Assembly (NCBI RefSeq): GCF_005765165.1
Contig: NZ_VCIW01000009.1
Span: 124,001-188,000 of the forward strand
Direction: 5' to 3'
Origin: Paenibacillus antri
GTDB taxonomy: Bacteria > Bacillota > Bacilli > Paenibacillales > YIM-B00363
DNA: 64,000 nucleotides
Each line of letters begins with the position of its first letter. Positions within the stretch are counted from its first letter, which is position 1. Shown here in pieces: positions 32,827 through 41,381 of the stretch. Below the pieces are notes generated by a model. It saw nothing but the letters and a program-made list of their open reading frames with translations, did no database searches and was not told where the DNA came from. A program made the position numbers and the translations under genes.

Positions 32827-33924
32827 ATGTTGGAACGATACGGACACGGGGGAGATTTGCGCACCGCGGCGGCGCTGTACGGCCGGCCGGCGGAGGCGTT
32901 CGTCGACTTCAGCTCGAACATGAATCCATGGGGGCCGCCCGAGGGAGCGCGAGCGGCGATGCTGCGCGCGTGGGAGCGCATCGACGCGTACCCGGACCCG
33001 GCGGCTCGAACGCTGCGGGGCGCGCTCGCCGAGAAGCACGGCGTGCCGATCGAGGCGATCTGGGTCGGCAACGGCGCGGCGGAGGCGATCGACCTCGCCC
33101 TCCGCGCGCTGCGGCCGACGATCGCCGCCGTGGCGGCGCCGGGCTTCGCCGAATACGAGACGGCGGTCGAGCACGCCGGCGGAACGACGCGCCCCATCAC
33201 GCTGCGCCCGGACGACGACTTCCGGCTTCGCGCCGAAGACGTGAGAGCCGCGGCGGAAGAAGGAGCCGACGCGATCGTGCTCGGCCACCCGAACAACCCG
33301 ACGGGGCAGCCGCTTGCGCAAGACGTCGTCGAAGCCGCGCTCGAAGCGTTCCGCGGCGTCGTCATCGACGAAGCGTTCCTCGACTTCTCTCCCGAGGAGG
33401 AGTCGCTGACGCTCGTTCGACGCGCGGCGGAGCGGCCCGGCCTCTTCGTCACGCGCTCGCTCACGAAGTTCTACGCGATCCCGGGGCTCCGCCTCGGCTA
33501 CGTCGTCGCGCACCCGGACGGCATCGCGCGCATCCGCGCGCTCGCCGTGCCGTGGAGCGCGAACGGCATCGCGCTCGAGGTCGGCGCCGCGGTGCTGGCG
33601 GACCGCGACTTCGCCGAGCGCACGCAGCGCTGGCTGCCGCCGGAGCGGGAGCGGTTGTCGGCGCGCCTGACGGCGCTCGGCTTGCGCGTCTTCCCGAGCG
33701 CGGCCAACTTCCTGTTGGCGCGGCTGCCCGAAGGCGCGAAGGCCGGAGAGCTGCAGACGGCGCTCGGGCGCGAAGGCGTGCTCGTCCGAAGCGGATCGAC
33801 GTTCCGCGCCCTCGAGAAGGACGCCTACATTCGCCTCGCCGTGAAGAAGCGGGACGCGAACGAGCGGCTGCTAGAGGTAATGGCGGCTTACCTTGCGACG
33901 GCGAGGGAGGCGAGCGCGCGATGA
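32827..33924 (+). CDS. cobD: L-threonine-O-3-phosphate decarboxylase (PLP)
   Basis: CobD makes (R)-1-amino-2-propanol phosphate for CbiB. The 365-residue fold-type I PLP enzyme starts MLERYGHGGDL and contains VDFSSNMNPWGPP, HPNNPTGQP, VIDEAFLDFSPEE and the cofactor lysine near residue 214 in RSLTKFYAIPGLRLGY. The ATG follows GGGAGGAG. It is the first gene after the 120-bp repeat array, and its stop overlaps the cbiP start (ATGA). Confidence 0.93.
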   Translation: MLERYGHGGDLRTAAALYGRPAEAFVDFSSNMNPWGPPEGARAAMLRAWERIDAYPDPAARTLRGALAEKHGVPIEAIWVGNGAAEAIDLALRALRPTIAAVAAPGFAEYETAVEHAGGTTRPITLRPDDDFRLRAEDVRAAAEEGADAIVLGHPNNPTGQPLAQDVVEAALEAFRGVVIDEAFLDFSPEEESLTLVRRAAERPGLFVTRSLTKFYAIPGLRLGYVVAHPDGIARIRALAVPWSANGIALEVGAAVLADRDFAERTQRWLPPERERLSARLTALGLRVFPSAANFLLARLPEGAKAGELQTALGREGVLVRSGSTFRALEKDAYIRLAVKKRDANERLLEVMAAYLATAREASAR

Positions 33925-35483
33925 AACCGCAGCCGCAAGCCCCCTGCCCGACGCTCATGATTCAAGGAACCGCGTCCGACGTCGGCAAGAGTCTGATCGT
34001 GACGGCGCTCTGCCGTATCTTGACGAACGACGGATACCGCGTCGCGCCGTTCAAGTCGCAGAACATGTCGAACAATTCGCACGTCACCCCGGACGGGAAG
34101 GAGATCGGCCGCGCCCAGGCGGTGCAGGCCGACGCATGCCGCATCGCGGCGACGACGGACATGAACCCGATTCTGCTGAAGCCGACGGGCGAGCGCCGCG
34201 CGCAGGTCGTCGTGCACGGGAAACCGCTGAGGGACTATGACGCGATCGACTATCGGGAGAAGTATCTCCCCACCGCGGAACGGTTCGTCCGCGAGGCGCT
34301 CGACCGGCTCCGCGCCGCCCACGACGTCGTCGTGATGGAAGGCGCGGGCAGTCCGGCCGAGGTCAATCTGCGCGACCGGGACATCGTCAACATGCGCGCG
34401 GCGGCATGGGGGGACGCTCCCGTCGTGCTCGTCGCGGACATCGATCGGGGCGGCGTGTTCGCTTCGATCGTCGGTACGATGGCGATACTCCGGCCGGAGG
34501 AGCGCGACCGGGTCAAGGGCTTTATCGTCAATAAGTTTCGCGGCGACCCGGCGCTGCTGACCGACGGGCTCGACTGGCTCGAGAAGGAAACCGGCAAGCC
34601 CGTCCTCGGCGTCGTGCCGATGCTGCACGACGTCGGGCTCGAGGACGAGGACGCGGCGTCGCTCGACAACAAGCTTCGAACGCGCGCCGACCCGACGCGC
34701 GATCTCGACATCGCCGTGCTGCGGCTGCCGCGGCTGTCGAACTTCACCGACGTCGACGCGCTCGCCGGCGAGCCGGACGCGTCCGTCCGCTATGTAACTA
34801 AGCCCGAGGAGTTGGGCCGTCCGGACGCGATCGTCATTCCCGGCACGAAGAACGCGCTGATGGACCTCGCGGCGCTCCGGGAGCGCGGCCTCGACGAAGC
34901 CGTGCGACGGTACGCGTCATCGGGCGGGCGCGTCGTCGGCATCTGCGGCGGCTACCAGATGCTCGGCCTGACGCTGAACGATCCGCACGGCGTCGAATCG
35001 TCCGAGGCGGCGACGAGCCGCATGGACGGACTCGGCCTGCTGCCGCTGGAGACGACCTATGCGCGGGAGAAGCGGACGGTCCGCGTCTCGGGCGCGTTCG
35101 CGGGTTGGCCCGGCGAAGCGGCGCCTCCCGCCGTCGAGCTCCCCGTCGAGGGCTACGAGATCCATATGGGAGAGACGGCGTTCCGCGAGCCGGTGCGGCC
35201 GCTGTTTCGCTTCGACGACGGGTCGGAGGACGGAGCGGCGACGGGAGACGGACGGGTGTGGGGGACGTATGTGCACGGCATTTTCGATAACGACGGGTTT
35301 CGAAGAAGTTGGCTGAACGCGCTGCGCCGGGACCGCGGGCTTCCCTCGCTGGCATCCGACTACCGCCATCGCGAGACGCGCGAAGCCGCGTTCGACCGAC
35401 TGGCGGAGCATGTGCGCAGCCACGTGGATATGGAAGCGATCTATGCTATGATAGGAATTCGTAAGGGAGGCTCTTCACGATGA
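33921..35483 (+). CDS. cbiP: Cobyric acid synthase
   Basis: A 520-residue ATP- and glutamine-dependent amidase that amidates four side chains of adenosylcobyrinic a,c-diamide (CbiP/CobQ). N-terminal P-loop-type domain: MIQGTASDVGKSLIVTALCR, FKSQNMSNNS, VVMEGAGSPAEVNLRD, ADIDRGGVFAS. C-terminal class I-like glutaminase domain: Cys in VGICGGYQML, YEIHMGET, and the late histidine in GTYVHGIFDN. It overlaps cobD and the adenosyltransferase gene by four bases each. Confidence 0.95.
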   Translation: MKPQPQAPCPTLMIQGTASDVGKSLIVTALCRILTNDGYRVAPFKSQNMSNNSHVTPDGKEIGRAQAVQADACRIAATTDMNPILLKPTGERRAQVVVHGKPLRDYDAIDYREKYLPTAERFVREALDRLRAAHDVVVMEGAGSPAEVNLRDRDIVNMRAAAWGDAPVVLVADIDRGGVFASIVGTMAILRPEERDRVKGFIVNKFRGDPALLTDGLDWLEKETGKPVLGVVPMLHDVGLEDEDAASLDNKLRTRADPTRDLDIAVLRLPRLSNFTDVDALAGEPDASVRYVTKPEELGRPDAIVIPGTKNALMDLAALRERGLDEAVRRYASSGGRVVGICGGYQMLGLTLNDPHGVESSEAATSRMDGLGLLPLETTYAREKRTVRVSGAFAGWPGEAAPPAVELPVEGYEIHMGETAFREPVRPLFRFDDGSEDGAATGDGRVWGTYVHGIFDNDGFRRSWLNALRRDRGLPSLASDYRHRETREAAFDRLAEHVRSHVDMEAIYAMIGIRKGGSSR

Positions 35484-36055
35484 AAATTTATACGAGAACC
35501 GGCGACAAAGGGCACACCGGCGTCATCGGCGGTCGCGTACGCAAAGACGACCTCCAGGTGGAGGCGTACGGCACGGTCGACGAGCTCAATTCGTTCGTCG
35601 GCGTCGCGATGGCCGGCATGGACGAGGTCAAATTCGCCGATATGCTGGAAGATTTGCTCAACATACAGCACGAGCTGTTCGATTGCGGCTCCGACCTCGC
35701 GATTCTCGACAAAGCGAAGCGCGAGTACAAGGTTACCGCAGATATGGCGGAGAAGCTCGAAGCTTTGATCGATAAATACGACGCGGAGACGCCCGACATT
35801 ACGCGGTTCATCCTCCCGGGCGGCTCGGCCTCCTCGGCCGCGCTGCACGTCTGCCGCACCGTCTGCCGCCGGGCCGAGCGCCGCGTCGTGACGTTGGCTG
35901 AGCGCCAAGACATCAACGAACATGTGCGGACGTATTTGAACCGGCTGTCGGACTTGTTCTTCACGATCGCCCGGACGGCGAATTTCCGCGAAGGGCGGAC
36001 CGACGTCGAATACGCGCGCAGCGCGGAAGTGTTCCGCCGCAAATCCGACCGATGA
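35480..36055 (+). CDS. Cob(I)alamin adenosyltransferase, PduO type
   Basis: A 191-residue PduO/MMAB-type ATP:corrinoid adenosyltransferase that forms the Co-C bond of adenosylcobalamin. Hallmarks: KIYTRTGDKGHTGVIGG at the N-terminus (ATP-binding), YGTVDELNSFVG, and the RxExxR motif region CRRAERRVV. The ATG overlaps the cbiP stop; AAGGGAGG lies upstream. Fits the operon by converting imported or completed corrinoids to the coenzyme. Often named pduO, yvqK or cobO by different annotators. Confidence 0.93.
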   Translation: MKIYTRTGDKGHTGVIGGRVRKDDLQVEAYGTVDELNSFVGVAMAGMDEVKFADMLEDLLNIQHELFDCGSDLAILDKAKREYKVTADMAEKLEALIDKYDAETPDITRFILPGGSASSAALHVCRTVCRRAERRVVTLAERQDINEHVRTYLNRLSDLFFTIARTANFREGRTDVEYARSAEVFRRKSDR

Positions 36056-36990
36056 CCGAACCGACGAAGCTGACGCATGTCGTGCCGCCGGAGCAAGACG
36101 GGTGGCGGCTGCGCTCCGTGCTGCTGACGGGCATGGGGCTGTCGCGCAAGCTGCTCGTGCGGCAGCGCGGACTGGAGGGGTCGATCACCGTGAACGGCTC
36201 GACCGACGTGCTGTACCGGCCGATGCGCGCCGGCGACGTCGTGGAGGTGACGCTGCCGGTGGAACAGTCGGAGACGATTCTCCCGCAGCCGATGGAGTTC
36301 GGAATCATCTACGAGGACGAGCATCTGCTCATCGTGAACAAGCCTTGGGGCCTGATCGTCCATCCGACGTCGGGCCATTACACGGGGACGCTCGCGAACG
36401 GCATCGTTCATTATTGGCAGGAACGAGGAGAGTCGTATCGGTTCCGCCCGATTCACCGCCTCGATCAGGATACGTCGGGCGTGCTCGCGGTCGCGAAGAA
36501 CGGGTACGCGCATCAGTTCGTGAGCGAGCAGTTCCAAGCCGGCCAGGTGCGCAAAAGCTACATCGCCGTCGTCTACGGCCGCATGTCGGCGGACGCCGGT
36601 ACCGTCGAAGGACCGATCGACCGCGATATCGACGTGCCGCATATGCGCGTCGTGACGCCTACGGGCGCGGCTTCGACGACGCATTACGAAGTCGTCGAGC
36701 GGTTCGCGGACGCGACGGTCGTGCGCGTGAAGCCGGTCACCGGCCGCACGCATCAGATTCGCGTCCATATGAAGTTCATCGGGCATCCGCTGATGGGCGA
36801 CGAGCTGTACATCGACGCGGAGCGCCACCCGCCGCGCGAGCTGCCGATCGCGCGTCAAGCGCTGCACGCCGAGACGCTGTCGTTCGTGCATCCCGAATCG
36901 AAGGAGCGCGTCACGTTCGCGGCGCCGCTGACGCCCGATTTGGAGACGCTGATTACATTTCTACGCGAAGAAGGGGAACCGACATCATGA
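36052..36990 (+). CDS. RluA family pseudouridine synthase
   Basis: A 312-residue pseudouridine synthase with the RluA catalytic motif HRLDQDTSGVL (catalytic Asp) and a C-terminal GRTHQIRVHMKFIGHPLMGD. The N-terminal ~85 residues are S4-like (GLSRKLLVRQRGLEGSITVN). It modifies uridines in rRNA or tRNA; the target is not predictable here. Start overlaps the adenosyltransferase stop (ATGA), so it is co-transcribed with the cobalamin genes although functionally unrelated. Confidence 0.9.
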   Translation: MTEPTKLTHVVPPEQDGWRLRSVLLTGMGLSRKLLVRQRGLEGSITVNGSTDVLYRPMRAGDVVEVTLPVEQSETILPQPMEFGIIYEDEHLLIVNKPWGLIVHPTSGHYTGTLANGIVHYWQERGESYRFRPIHRLDQDTSGVLAVAKNGYAHQFVSEQFQAGQVRKSYIAVVYGRMSADAGTVEGPIDRDIDVPHMRVVTPTGAASTTHYEVVERFADATVVRVKPVTGRTHQIRVHMKFIGHPLMGDELYIDAERHPPRELPIARQALHAETLSFVHPESKERVTFAAPLTPDLETLITFLREEGEPTS

Positions 36991-37346
36991 CGACCGTCAC
37001 CGCATATATTTACCCGAAGTGCAGCACCTGCCGCGACGCCATGAGGTCGTTGGAGGCTAAGGGAGTGCGGCCCGAGAAGATCGATCTGTTCGAGACGCCG
37101 CCTTCGAAGGAGCAGCTGCGGTCGTTCTGGGAGCTTAGCGGTCTGCCTTTGAAAAAGTTCCTGAACACCTCTGGCGAAGTATACAAGGAGATGAACCTGA
37201 AAGATCGCATCCCGCGCATGAGCGAGGACGACATCTTGGAATTGCTCGCCTCGAACGGCCGGCTGATCAAGCGGCCGATCGTCGTCGACGGCAAGCGGAT
37301 CACCGTCGGGTTCAAAGAAGAGCAATATAAGGAGATCTGGTCATGA
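36987..37346 (+). CDS. Spx/ArsC-like thioredoxin-fold protein
   Basis: A 119-residue ArsC/Spx/YffB-fold protein: redox motif YPKCSTCRDAMRSLEA near the N-terminus, KKFLNTSGEVYKEMNLKDRI in the middle and RPIVVDGKRITVGF before the C-terminus. The CxxC at 12-15 and the length resemble the YusI/ArsC-related group more than the Spx RNA polymerase regulator. Overlaps its neighbours by four bases on both sides. Confidence 0.85.
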   Translation: MTTVTAYIYPKCSTCRDAMRSLEAKGVRPEKIDLFETPPSKEQLRSFWELSGLPLKKFLNTSGEVYKEMNLKDRIPRMSEDDILELLASNGRLIKRPIVVDGKRITVGFKEEQYKEIWS

Positions 37347-38536
37347 CCTTCGTGCAACCGTCCGAGCGGCTCGGCCGGCTCGGTTCTTCGATCTTCAGCG
37401 AGGTCGCGTCTTGGCGCGCGGAGGCCGCCGCGTCGGGGCTCGACGTCATCGACCTCGGCATCGGGAGTCCGGACAAGCCGCCGGCGGAAGCGGTTCGCCG
37501 GACGCTCGCCGAAGCCGCGATGCGCGAGGATATGTACGGCTACCCTTCTTCGGAAGGGAGTCCGGCGTTCCGGCGAGCGGCCGTCGACTGGCTGAAGCAT
37601 CGTTTCGGCGTCGAGGTCGATCCGGCGGAGGAGACGACCGTCCTCATGGGCTCGCAGGACGGCCTCGGCCATCTCGCGCTGGCCGTGACGAATCCCGACG
37701 ACATCGCGATATTGCCCGATCCGGGGTACCCGATCTACGGAGCGGGACTGGCCGTCGCGGGCGTAGTGCCGTATCCGGTTCCGCTTCGGGAGAGCAACGG
37801 CTACTTGTTCGACTTCGCGTCGATCCCGGAGGACGTCGCCCGCCGCGCGAAGCTGATCGTCGTCAACTACCCGAGCAACCCGCTCAGCGCCGTGGCGGAT
37901 CGTTCGTTCTATGAATCATTAATTTCATTCGCTAAACAATACGGCATCTTAGTCGTTCACGACGCGGCGTATTCCGAGCTCGCCTTCGACGGGTATCGCC
38001 CGATGAGCATCCTCGAGCTTCCGGGGGCGAAGGACGCGGCGATCGAATTTCACTCGCTGTCGAAGAGCTTTAACATGGCGGGCTGCCGCATCGGCTTCGC
38101 CGTCGGGCATGCCCCTGCGATCCGAGCCTTGCGCACGCTGAAGGCGAACCTCGATTACGGCGTCTTCATCGCCGCGCAGGAAGCGGGCATTCGCGCGTTC
38201 GCGGAAGATCTGTCGAACGAAGGCGCGAAAGCCGCCGCCGTCTATCAGTCCCGGCGCGACGTGTTTGTCGAAGCGATGCGCGAGGCCGGATGGATCGTCC
38301 CGAAGCCGAGGGCGACGATGTTCGTCTGGGCGCGCGTGCCGCAAGGGTGGACGTCTCGACAAATTTCCCAGGAAATTTGTCGGCGAACCGGCGTTGTTGT
38401 CGTTCCGGGCAACGCGTTCGGTGTCGAAGGAGAAGGATACGTGCGCATCGCCTTGGTGCAAGAGGAAGGCAGATTGCTGGAGGCGGCGCGGCGGATCGGC
38501 GAATTTTTCCGCGAGGAAGGGCTAAAAGTCGAATAA
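37343..38536 (+). CDS. LL-diaminopimelate aminotransferase-like PLP enzyme
   Basis: A 397-residue fold-type I aminotransferase. The N-terminus (PSERLGRLGSSIFSEVA) resembles DapL-like and related aminotransferases; further motifs are DLGIGSPDKPPAEAV, PDPGYPIYGAG, VNYPSNPLSAVA, and the cofactor lysine near 241 in HSLSKSFNMAGCRIGF. True DapL makes LL-diaminopimelate from tetrahydrodipicolinate; paralogues act on other amino acids, so I leave out the symbol. A 26-bp perfect palindrome lies inside the C-terminal coding part (38357-38382). Confidence 0.82.
   Translation: MTFVQPSERLGRLGSSIFSEVASWRAEAAASGLDVIDLGIGSPDKPPAEAVRRTLAEAAMREDMYGYPSSEGSPAFRRAAVDWLKHRFGVEVDPAEETTVLMGSQDGLGHLALAVTNPDDIAILPDPGYPIYGAGLAVAGVVPYPVPLRESNGYLFDFASIPEDVARRAKLIVVNYPSNPLSAVADRSFYESLISFAKQYGILVVHDAAYSELAFDGYRPMSILELPGAKDAAIEFHSLSKSFNMAGCRIGFAVGHAPAIRALRTLKANLDYGVFIAAQEAGIRAFAEDLSNEGAKAAAVYQSRRDVFVEAMREAGWIVPKPRATMFVWARVPQGWTSRQISQEICRRTGVVVVPGNAFGVEGEGYVRIALVQEEGRLLEAARRIGEFFREEGLKVE
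38357..38382. repeat. 26-bp perfect palindrome inside the DapL-like coding region
   Basis: CGACAAATTTCC-CA-GGAAATTTGTCG, AT-rich in an otherwise GC-rich gene, encoding RQISQEIC in frame. Confidence 0.85.
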
Positions 38537-38574
38537 GGCAAGCCTTCGATCGGAATCGGAAGGAGGACAATCGA

Positions 38575-39183
38575 ATGCAATATGTATGTCGTTACATCGA
38601 CGCGAAACCCGAAGAGGCGATTCCTTGGGCGCGCGTGGATGCGGCGTCTCTGAAAGACGTCGTCACGGGCGGCGTCCCCCGGCAGCGCACGGAAGCGAAA
38701 GCCGTATGGACGAAGGACGCCTTGCGCATTCGGTTCGAATGCGAAGACGATTTCATCTCCGCGGCGATGACGAAGCGGGACGATCCGCTCTACGACGAAG
38801 ACGTCGTCGAAGTATTTATCGACGAAGAGGGAACCGGGAAGCGATACATGGAGCTGGAGATCAACCCGCTGAACACGGTGTTCGACGCCAGAATCGCGAA
38901 CGATCTTGAAGGGAACATTCAAGTCGATACGTCGTGGGATGCGGAAGGTCTGCATACGGCGGCGGTCCGGGAAGCGGGGAAGACGACGTACGAGATCTCG
39001 ATTCCGTTCGAAAATTTCGAAAAGCGGCCGGACATCGGGACGACATGGCGATGGAACCTGTACAGAATCGACGCGGATCCTTCGGGGCGGCGCCATTTCT
39101 GGGCGTGGTCGCCGACGGGCGCCGTCGATTTTCACCGATCCGGGCGATTCGGCGCCCTCGTATTCGCCGCATCGGATCGCTGA
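38575..39183 (+). CDS. CBM9-like carbohydrate-binding domain protein
   Basis: A 202-residue protein made of a single CBM9/DOMON-like beta-sandwich. Typical of this group are AKAVWTKDALRIRFECEDDF, LYDEDVVEVFIDEEG, YMELEINPLNTVFDARI, YEISIPFENF and the C-terminal FHRSGRFGALVFA. No signal peptide is seen, so it is probably cytosolic, although related domains often occur in secreted glycosidases. The ATG follows AAGGAGG, 38 bases after the preceding gene. Function unproven. Confidence 0.78.
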   Translation: MQYVCRYIDAKPEEAIPWARVDAASLKDVVTGGVPRQRTEAKAVWTKDALRIRFECEDDFISAAMTKRDDPLYDEDVVEVFIDEEGTGKRYMELEINPLNTVFDARIANDLEGNIQVDTSWDAEGLHTAAVREAGKTTYEISIPFENFEKRPDIGTTWRWNLYRIDADPSGRRHFWAWSPTGAVDFHRSGRFGALVFAASDR

Positions 39184-39186
39184 CGC

Positions 39187-39243
39187 GAAAAAAAACGACC
39201 ATGGCCGGCTTGCGTTCGACGCAGCAAGCGGGCCGTGGTCGTT
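39187..39243. terminator. Terminator between convergent genes (strong on the minus strand)
   Basis: A8 run followed by the long hairpin ACGACCATGGCCGGCTTGCG / GCAAGCGGGCCGTGGTCGT. The A-run gives an eight-base T tract on the minus strand for the RidA gene; the plus-strand tail is shorter. Confidence 0.8.
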
Positions 39244-39619
39244 ATTTGCGCTTCAGCCTTGCGATGACGTCGATCTCGACGAGCAGGTCGAAGTTCAATT
39301 CGCAATAGACAAGCGTTCGCGCCGGATAGGGGCGGGGGATCAGCTCGGCGTAAATCCGGTTAAATCCCTCGTAATGCTTGCGATCGGAAAGGTACACGTT
39401 GACTTTGAGAATGTCTTCCAGCGTAACTCCCGATTGCGACAGGATCGCCGCGACGTTTTGAATCGTGCGCACGGTTTGCCCTTCTAGATCGTGCGCCGCC
39501 AGCTCGCCCGTGATCGGATCGAATCCGCCTTGCCCCGAGATAAACAGCAAGGTGTCCGATTGCGTCGTTACGGAGAAGGGGACGACTTCCGTGCCGTACG
39601 AGTTGATCTTATTTTCCAA
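39242..39619 (-). CDS. RidA family (YjgF/YER057c/UK114) protein
   Basis: A 125-residue RidA-type protein. RidA hydrolyses reactive enamine/imine intermediates such as 2-aminoacrylate. Seen: FISGQGGFDPITGEL, QTVRTIQNVAAILSQSGVTL, ILKVNVYLSDRKHYEGFN, and PARTLVYCELNFDLLVEIDV, where the arginine fits the substrate-binding position. The start is a TTG at 39619 with GAGAGGAA upstream; the nearby ATG frame stops after five codons. Confidence 0.88.
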   Translation of the reverse strand: MENKINSYGTEVVPFSVTTQSDTLLFISGQGGFDPITGELAAHDLEGQTVRTIQNVAAILSQSGVTLEDILKVNVYLSDRKHYEGFNRIYAELIPRPYPARTLVYCELNFDLLVEIDVIARLKRK

Positions 39620-39727
39620 TCGCCATGTTCCTCTCGTAGAGATTTCACTCGGTTCGGCGTGCCGGAGGCCGCCTGCGTCGGCGCAGACCCGCCGCCGGCA
39701 GCCTCCGCGCGGATAGAAGAAATCCGG

Positions 39728-41128
39728 TTACCAGCCTAACGCTTTGCGAGTATCGGCCGCTTTCCGATTATACTCCTCGACGAACGGGATCACCTCGCTG
39801 AAGTCCCCGCCTTCCGTCATAATCCGACTGATCCTCGCGCTGACGCTGTTCACGTAATCGCCGAGGTCCATCACGTTCATATCGTTCCAGTAGCAGCACA
39901 TCTGCGCGGACATCTTGACCGCTTCGACGTCCTTCCCGCTCCAGATGCTCGCTTGCGCGTAATGCGCGTCGATCTCCGGACTGATGACCCAAGAGCCCGA
40001 ACCGTTGTCGATGCTAAGCTTCTGCGCTTTCTCGCTGAAGAGATAGCTGAGGAACATGAACGCTTCTTCCTTATGCTTCGACGCTTTCACCATCGACATC
40101 GGGCCGACCTGGTGCAGCGTGACTTGCCGCTCGGTGCCGCGCGGGAACGGAAGAACGTCCCACTCGAAGGTCGCCTGCTGGAGCGTCGGCAAGATCCAAT
40201 CCACCCCGGTGATGAACAACACGTTCCCGTTGACGAAGTTCACGGCCGGATCGGCGTTAAAGCCGTTCTCCTTGATTTGCTCCGGATTCGGCTGCACGTT
40301 CCACTTGCGGATCAAATCCTGCGACCACTGCAGATCGGCCAGCACCTCCGGCGTATTCGCGACGCTCTTCGTCCGGTCTTCGCTCAGCAGCCGGGCGCTG
40401 CCCGCGCTGCCGTTCGCGATGGCGCGGATATCGTTCATGTCGCCGGCGAGGCCGAACATGCCCCAGTCGTTGGCGTCCTTGTTCGTCGCCGTCTTCGCCA
40501 TCTCGAGCAAGTCGTCGTACGTCCAGTCTTTGCCGGGCATCTCCATGCCGTATTTGCTCAGCATCTCTTTGTTGACGGCGATCCACATCGGGATGTCCGT
40601 CCACGGGAGGGCGTACGTCTTGCCGCCGGTCGTGAACGATTCCAGCAAGCCTTCGACCATCTTCGCGTTCTGCATTCTTTCGTCCACGGCGATGTAAGGC
40701 TTCAAGTCTTCCAACAGGTCGTTGCCGTTCGATACCCATTCCGTCAACCCGCGGTCCAGAATAACGAGGTCGGATTCCTCGCCGGCGATGATGTTGTTAA
40801 TGACGGCCTGGTTGATCGAGGTGTTCTCCTTGATCGTGATCCAAGGATGCTCTTCCATGAAAGCCGCGATCGTCGCCTTCAGCGCCGGGCTGAAAAACCA
40901 GCCGTGAATCGTCAGCTCGACGGGCTGTCGGTCTTCGGGAGCCGGCTCCGGCTCCGGTTTCGCCTCGTCGGCAGGCGGCGTCTTCGTCTCGTCGGTCGCG
41001 GGCGGCGTCTCGACCGGCGGATCCTCCGTCCCGGATTTCGTTCCGCCCCCGGAACATGCAGACAACGCAACCATGACCGCAAGCAGCGCAGCGACAATGC
41101 CTCGAACCTTCCACCATCGTAATTTCAA
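39728..41128 (-). CDS. Extracellular sugar-binding lipoprotein of ABC importer
   Basis: A 466-residue family 1-type solute-binding lipoprotein. Signal peptide with lipobox (MVALSAC), a long Pro/Glu/Thr linker (about 27-68), then the binding domain from LTIHGWFFSPALKATIAAFM with DLVILDRGLTEWV, YALPWTDIPMWIAVNKEML and a tail KLSIDNGSGSWVISPEI. TTG start with GGGGGG eight bases upstream. It is divergent from the ATPase and permease operon at 41382 and probably delivers sugars to one of its permease pairs. Confidence 0.87.
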   Translation of the reverse strand: MKLRWWKVRGIVAALLAVMVALSACSGGGTKSGTEDPPVETPPATDETKTPPADEAKPEPEPAPEDRQPVELTIHGWFFSPALKATIAAFMEEHPWITIKENTSINQAVINNIIAGEESDLVILDRGLTEWVSNGNDLLEDLKPYIAVDERMQNAKMVEGLLESFTTGGKTYALPWTDIPMWIAVNKEMLSKYGMEMPGKDWTYDDLLEMAKTATNKDANDWGMFGLAGDMNDIRAIANGSAGSARLLSEDRTKSVANTPEVLADLQWSQDLIRKWNVQPNPEQIKENGFNADPAVNFVNGNVLFITGVDWILPTLQQATFEWDVLPFPRGTERQVTLHQVGPMSMVKASKHKEEAFMFLSYLFSEKAQKLSIDNGSGSWVISPEIDAHYAQASIWSGKDVEAVKMSAQMCCYWNDMNVMDLGDYVNSVSARISRIMTEGGDFSEVIPFVEEYNRKAADTRKALGW

Positions 41129-41150
41129 CGCATTTCCCCCCCGAAAAAGA

Positions 41151-41381
41151 TAGTAAGCGCTTCCCTATCCGCAACGCCGTGAGTAATTGGAAGTTCTTGC
41201 CTCGATTTTAATCACGCCCCAATTTCAAGTCAACAAAAATATTTCACATATGCTAAAAAATATTTTTTTAAAAACGTCGAACGATTTTGAATATTCCGCT
41301 GTCATTTTTAGGATAATCGCGTTATACTTTCACGTATATAAATTAAATTCACAAATCGCAACGTGCGAGGGGGTCCGTTTT
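41151..41381. promoter_or_regulatory. AT-rich divergent regulatory region with cre-like core
   Basis: Between the divergent binding protein and ATPase genes lies a strikingly AT-rich block (41200-41355) holding A/T palindromes such as AAAAAATATTTTTTT near 41255. A cre-like core, GTAAGCGCTTCCC, lies at 41153-41165. -10-like TATACT (41324-41329) is seen for the plus strand without a clear -35. Confidence 0.45.

Noticed and set aside
31836-33464. 542-codon minus-strand frame with Ser/Arg-rich 40-residue repeats across the array
   Set aside because: It runs into the antisense of cobD, lacks a supported start, and exists because the repeat length is a multiple of three and has no stop in that frame.
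41187-41381. Extension of the ATPase gene into the AT-rich region
   Set aside because: The extension has no family similarity, and GAGGGGG precedes the ATG at 41382.
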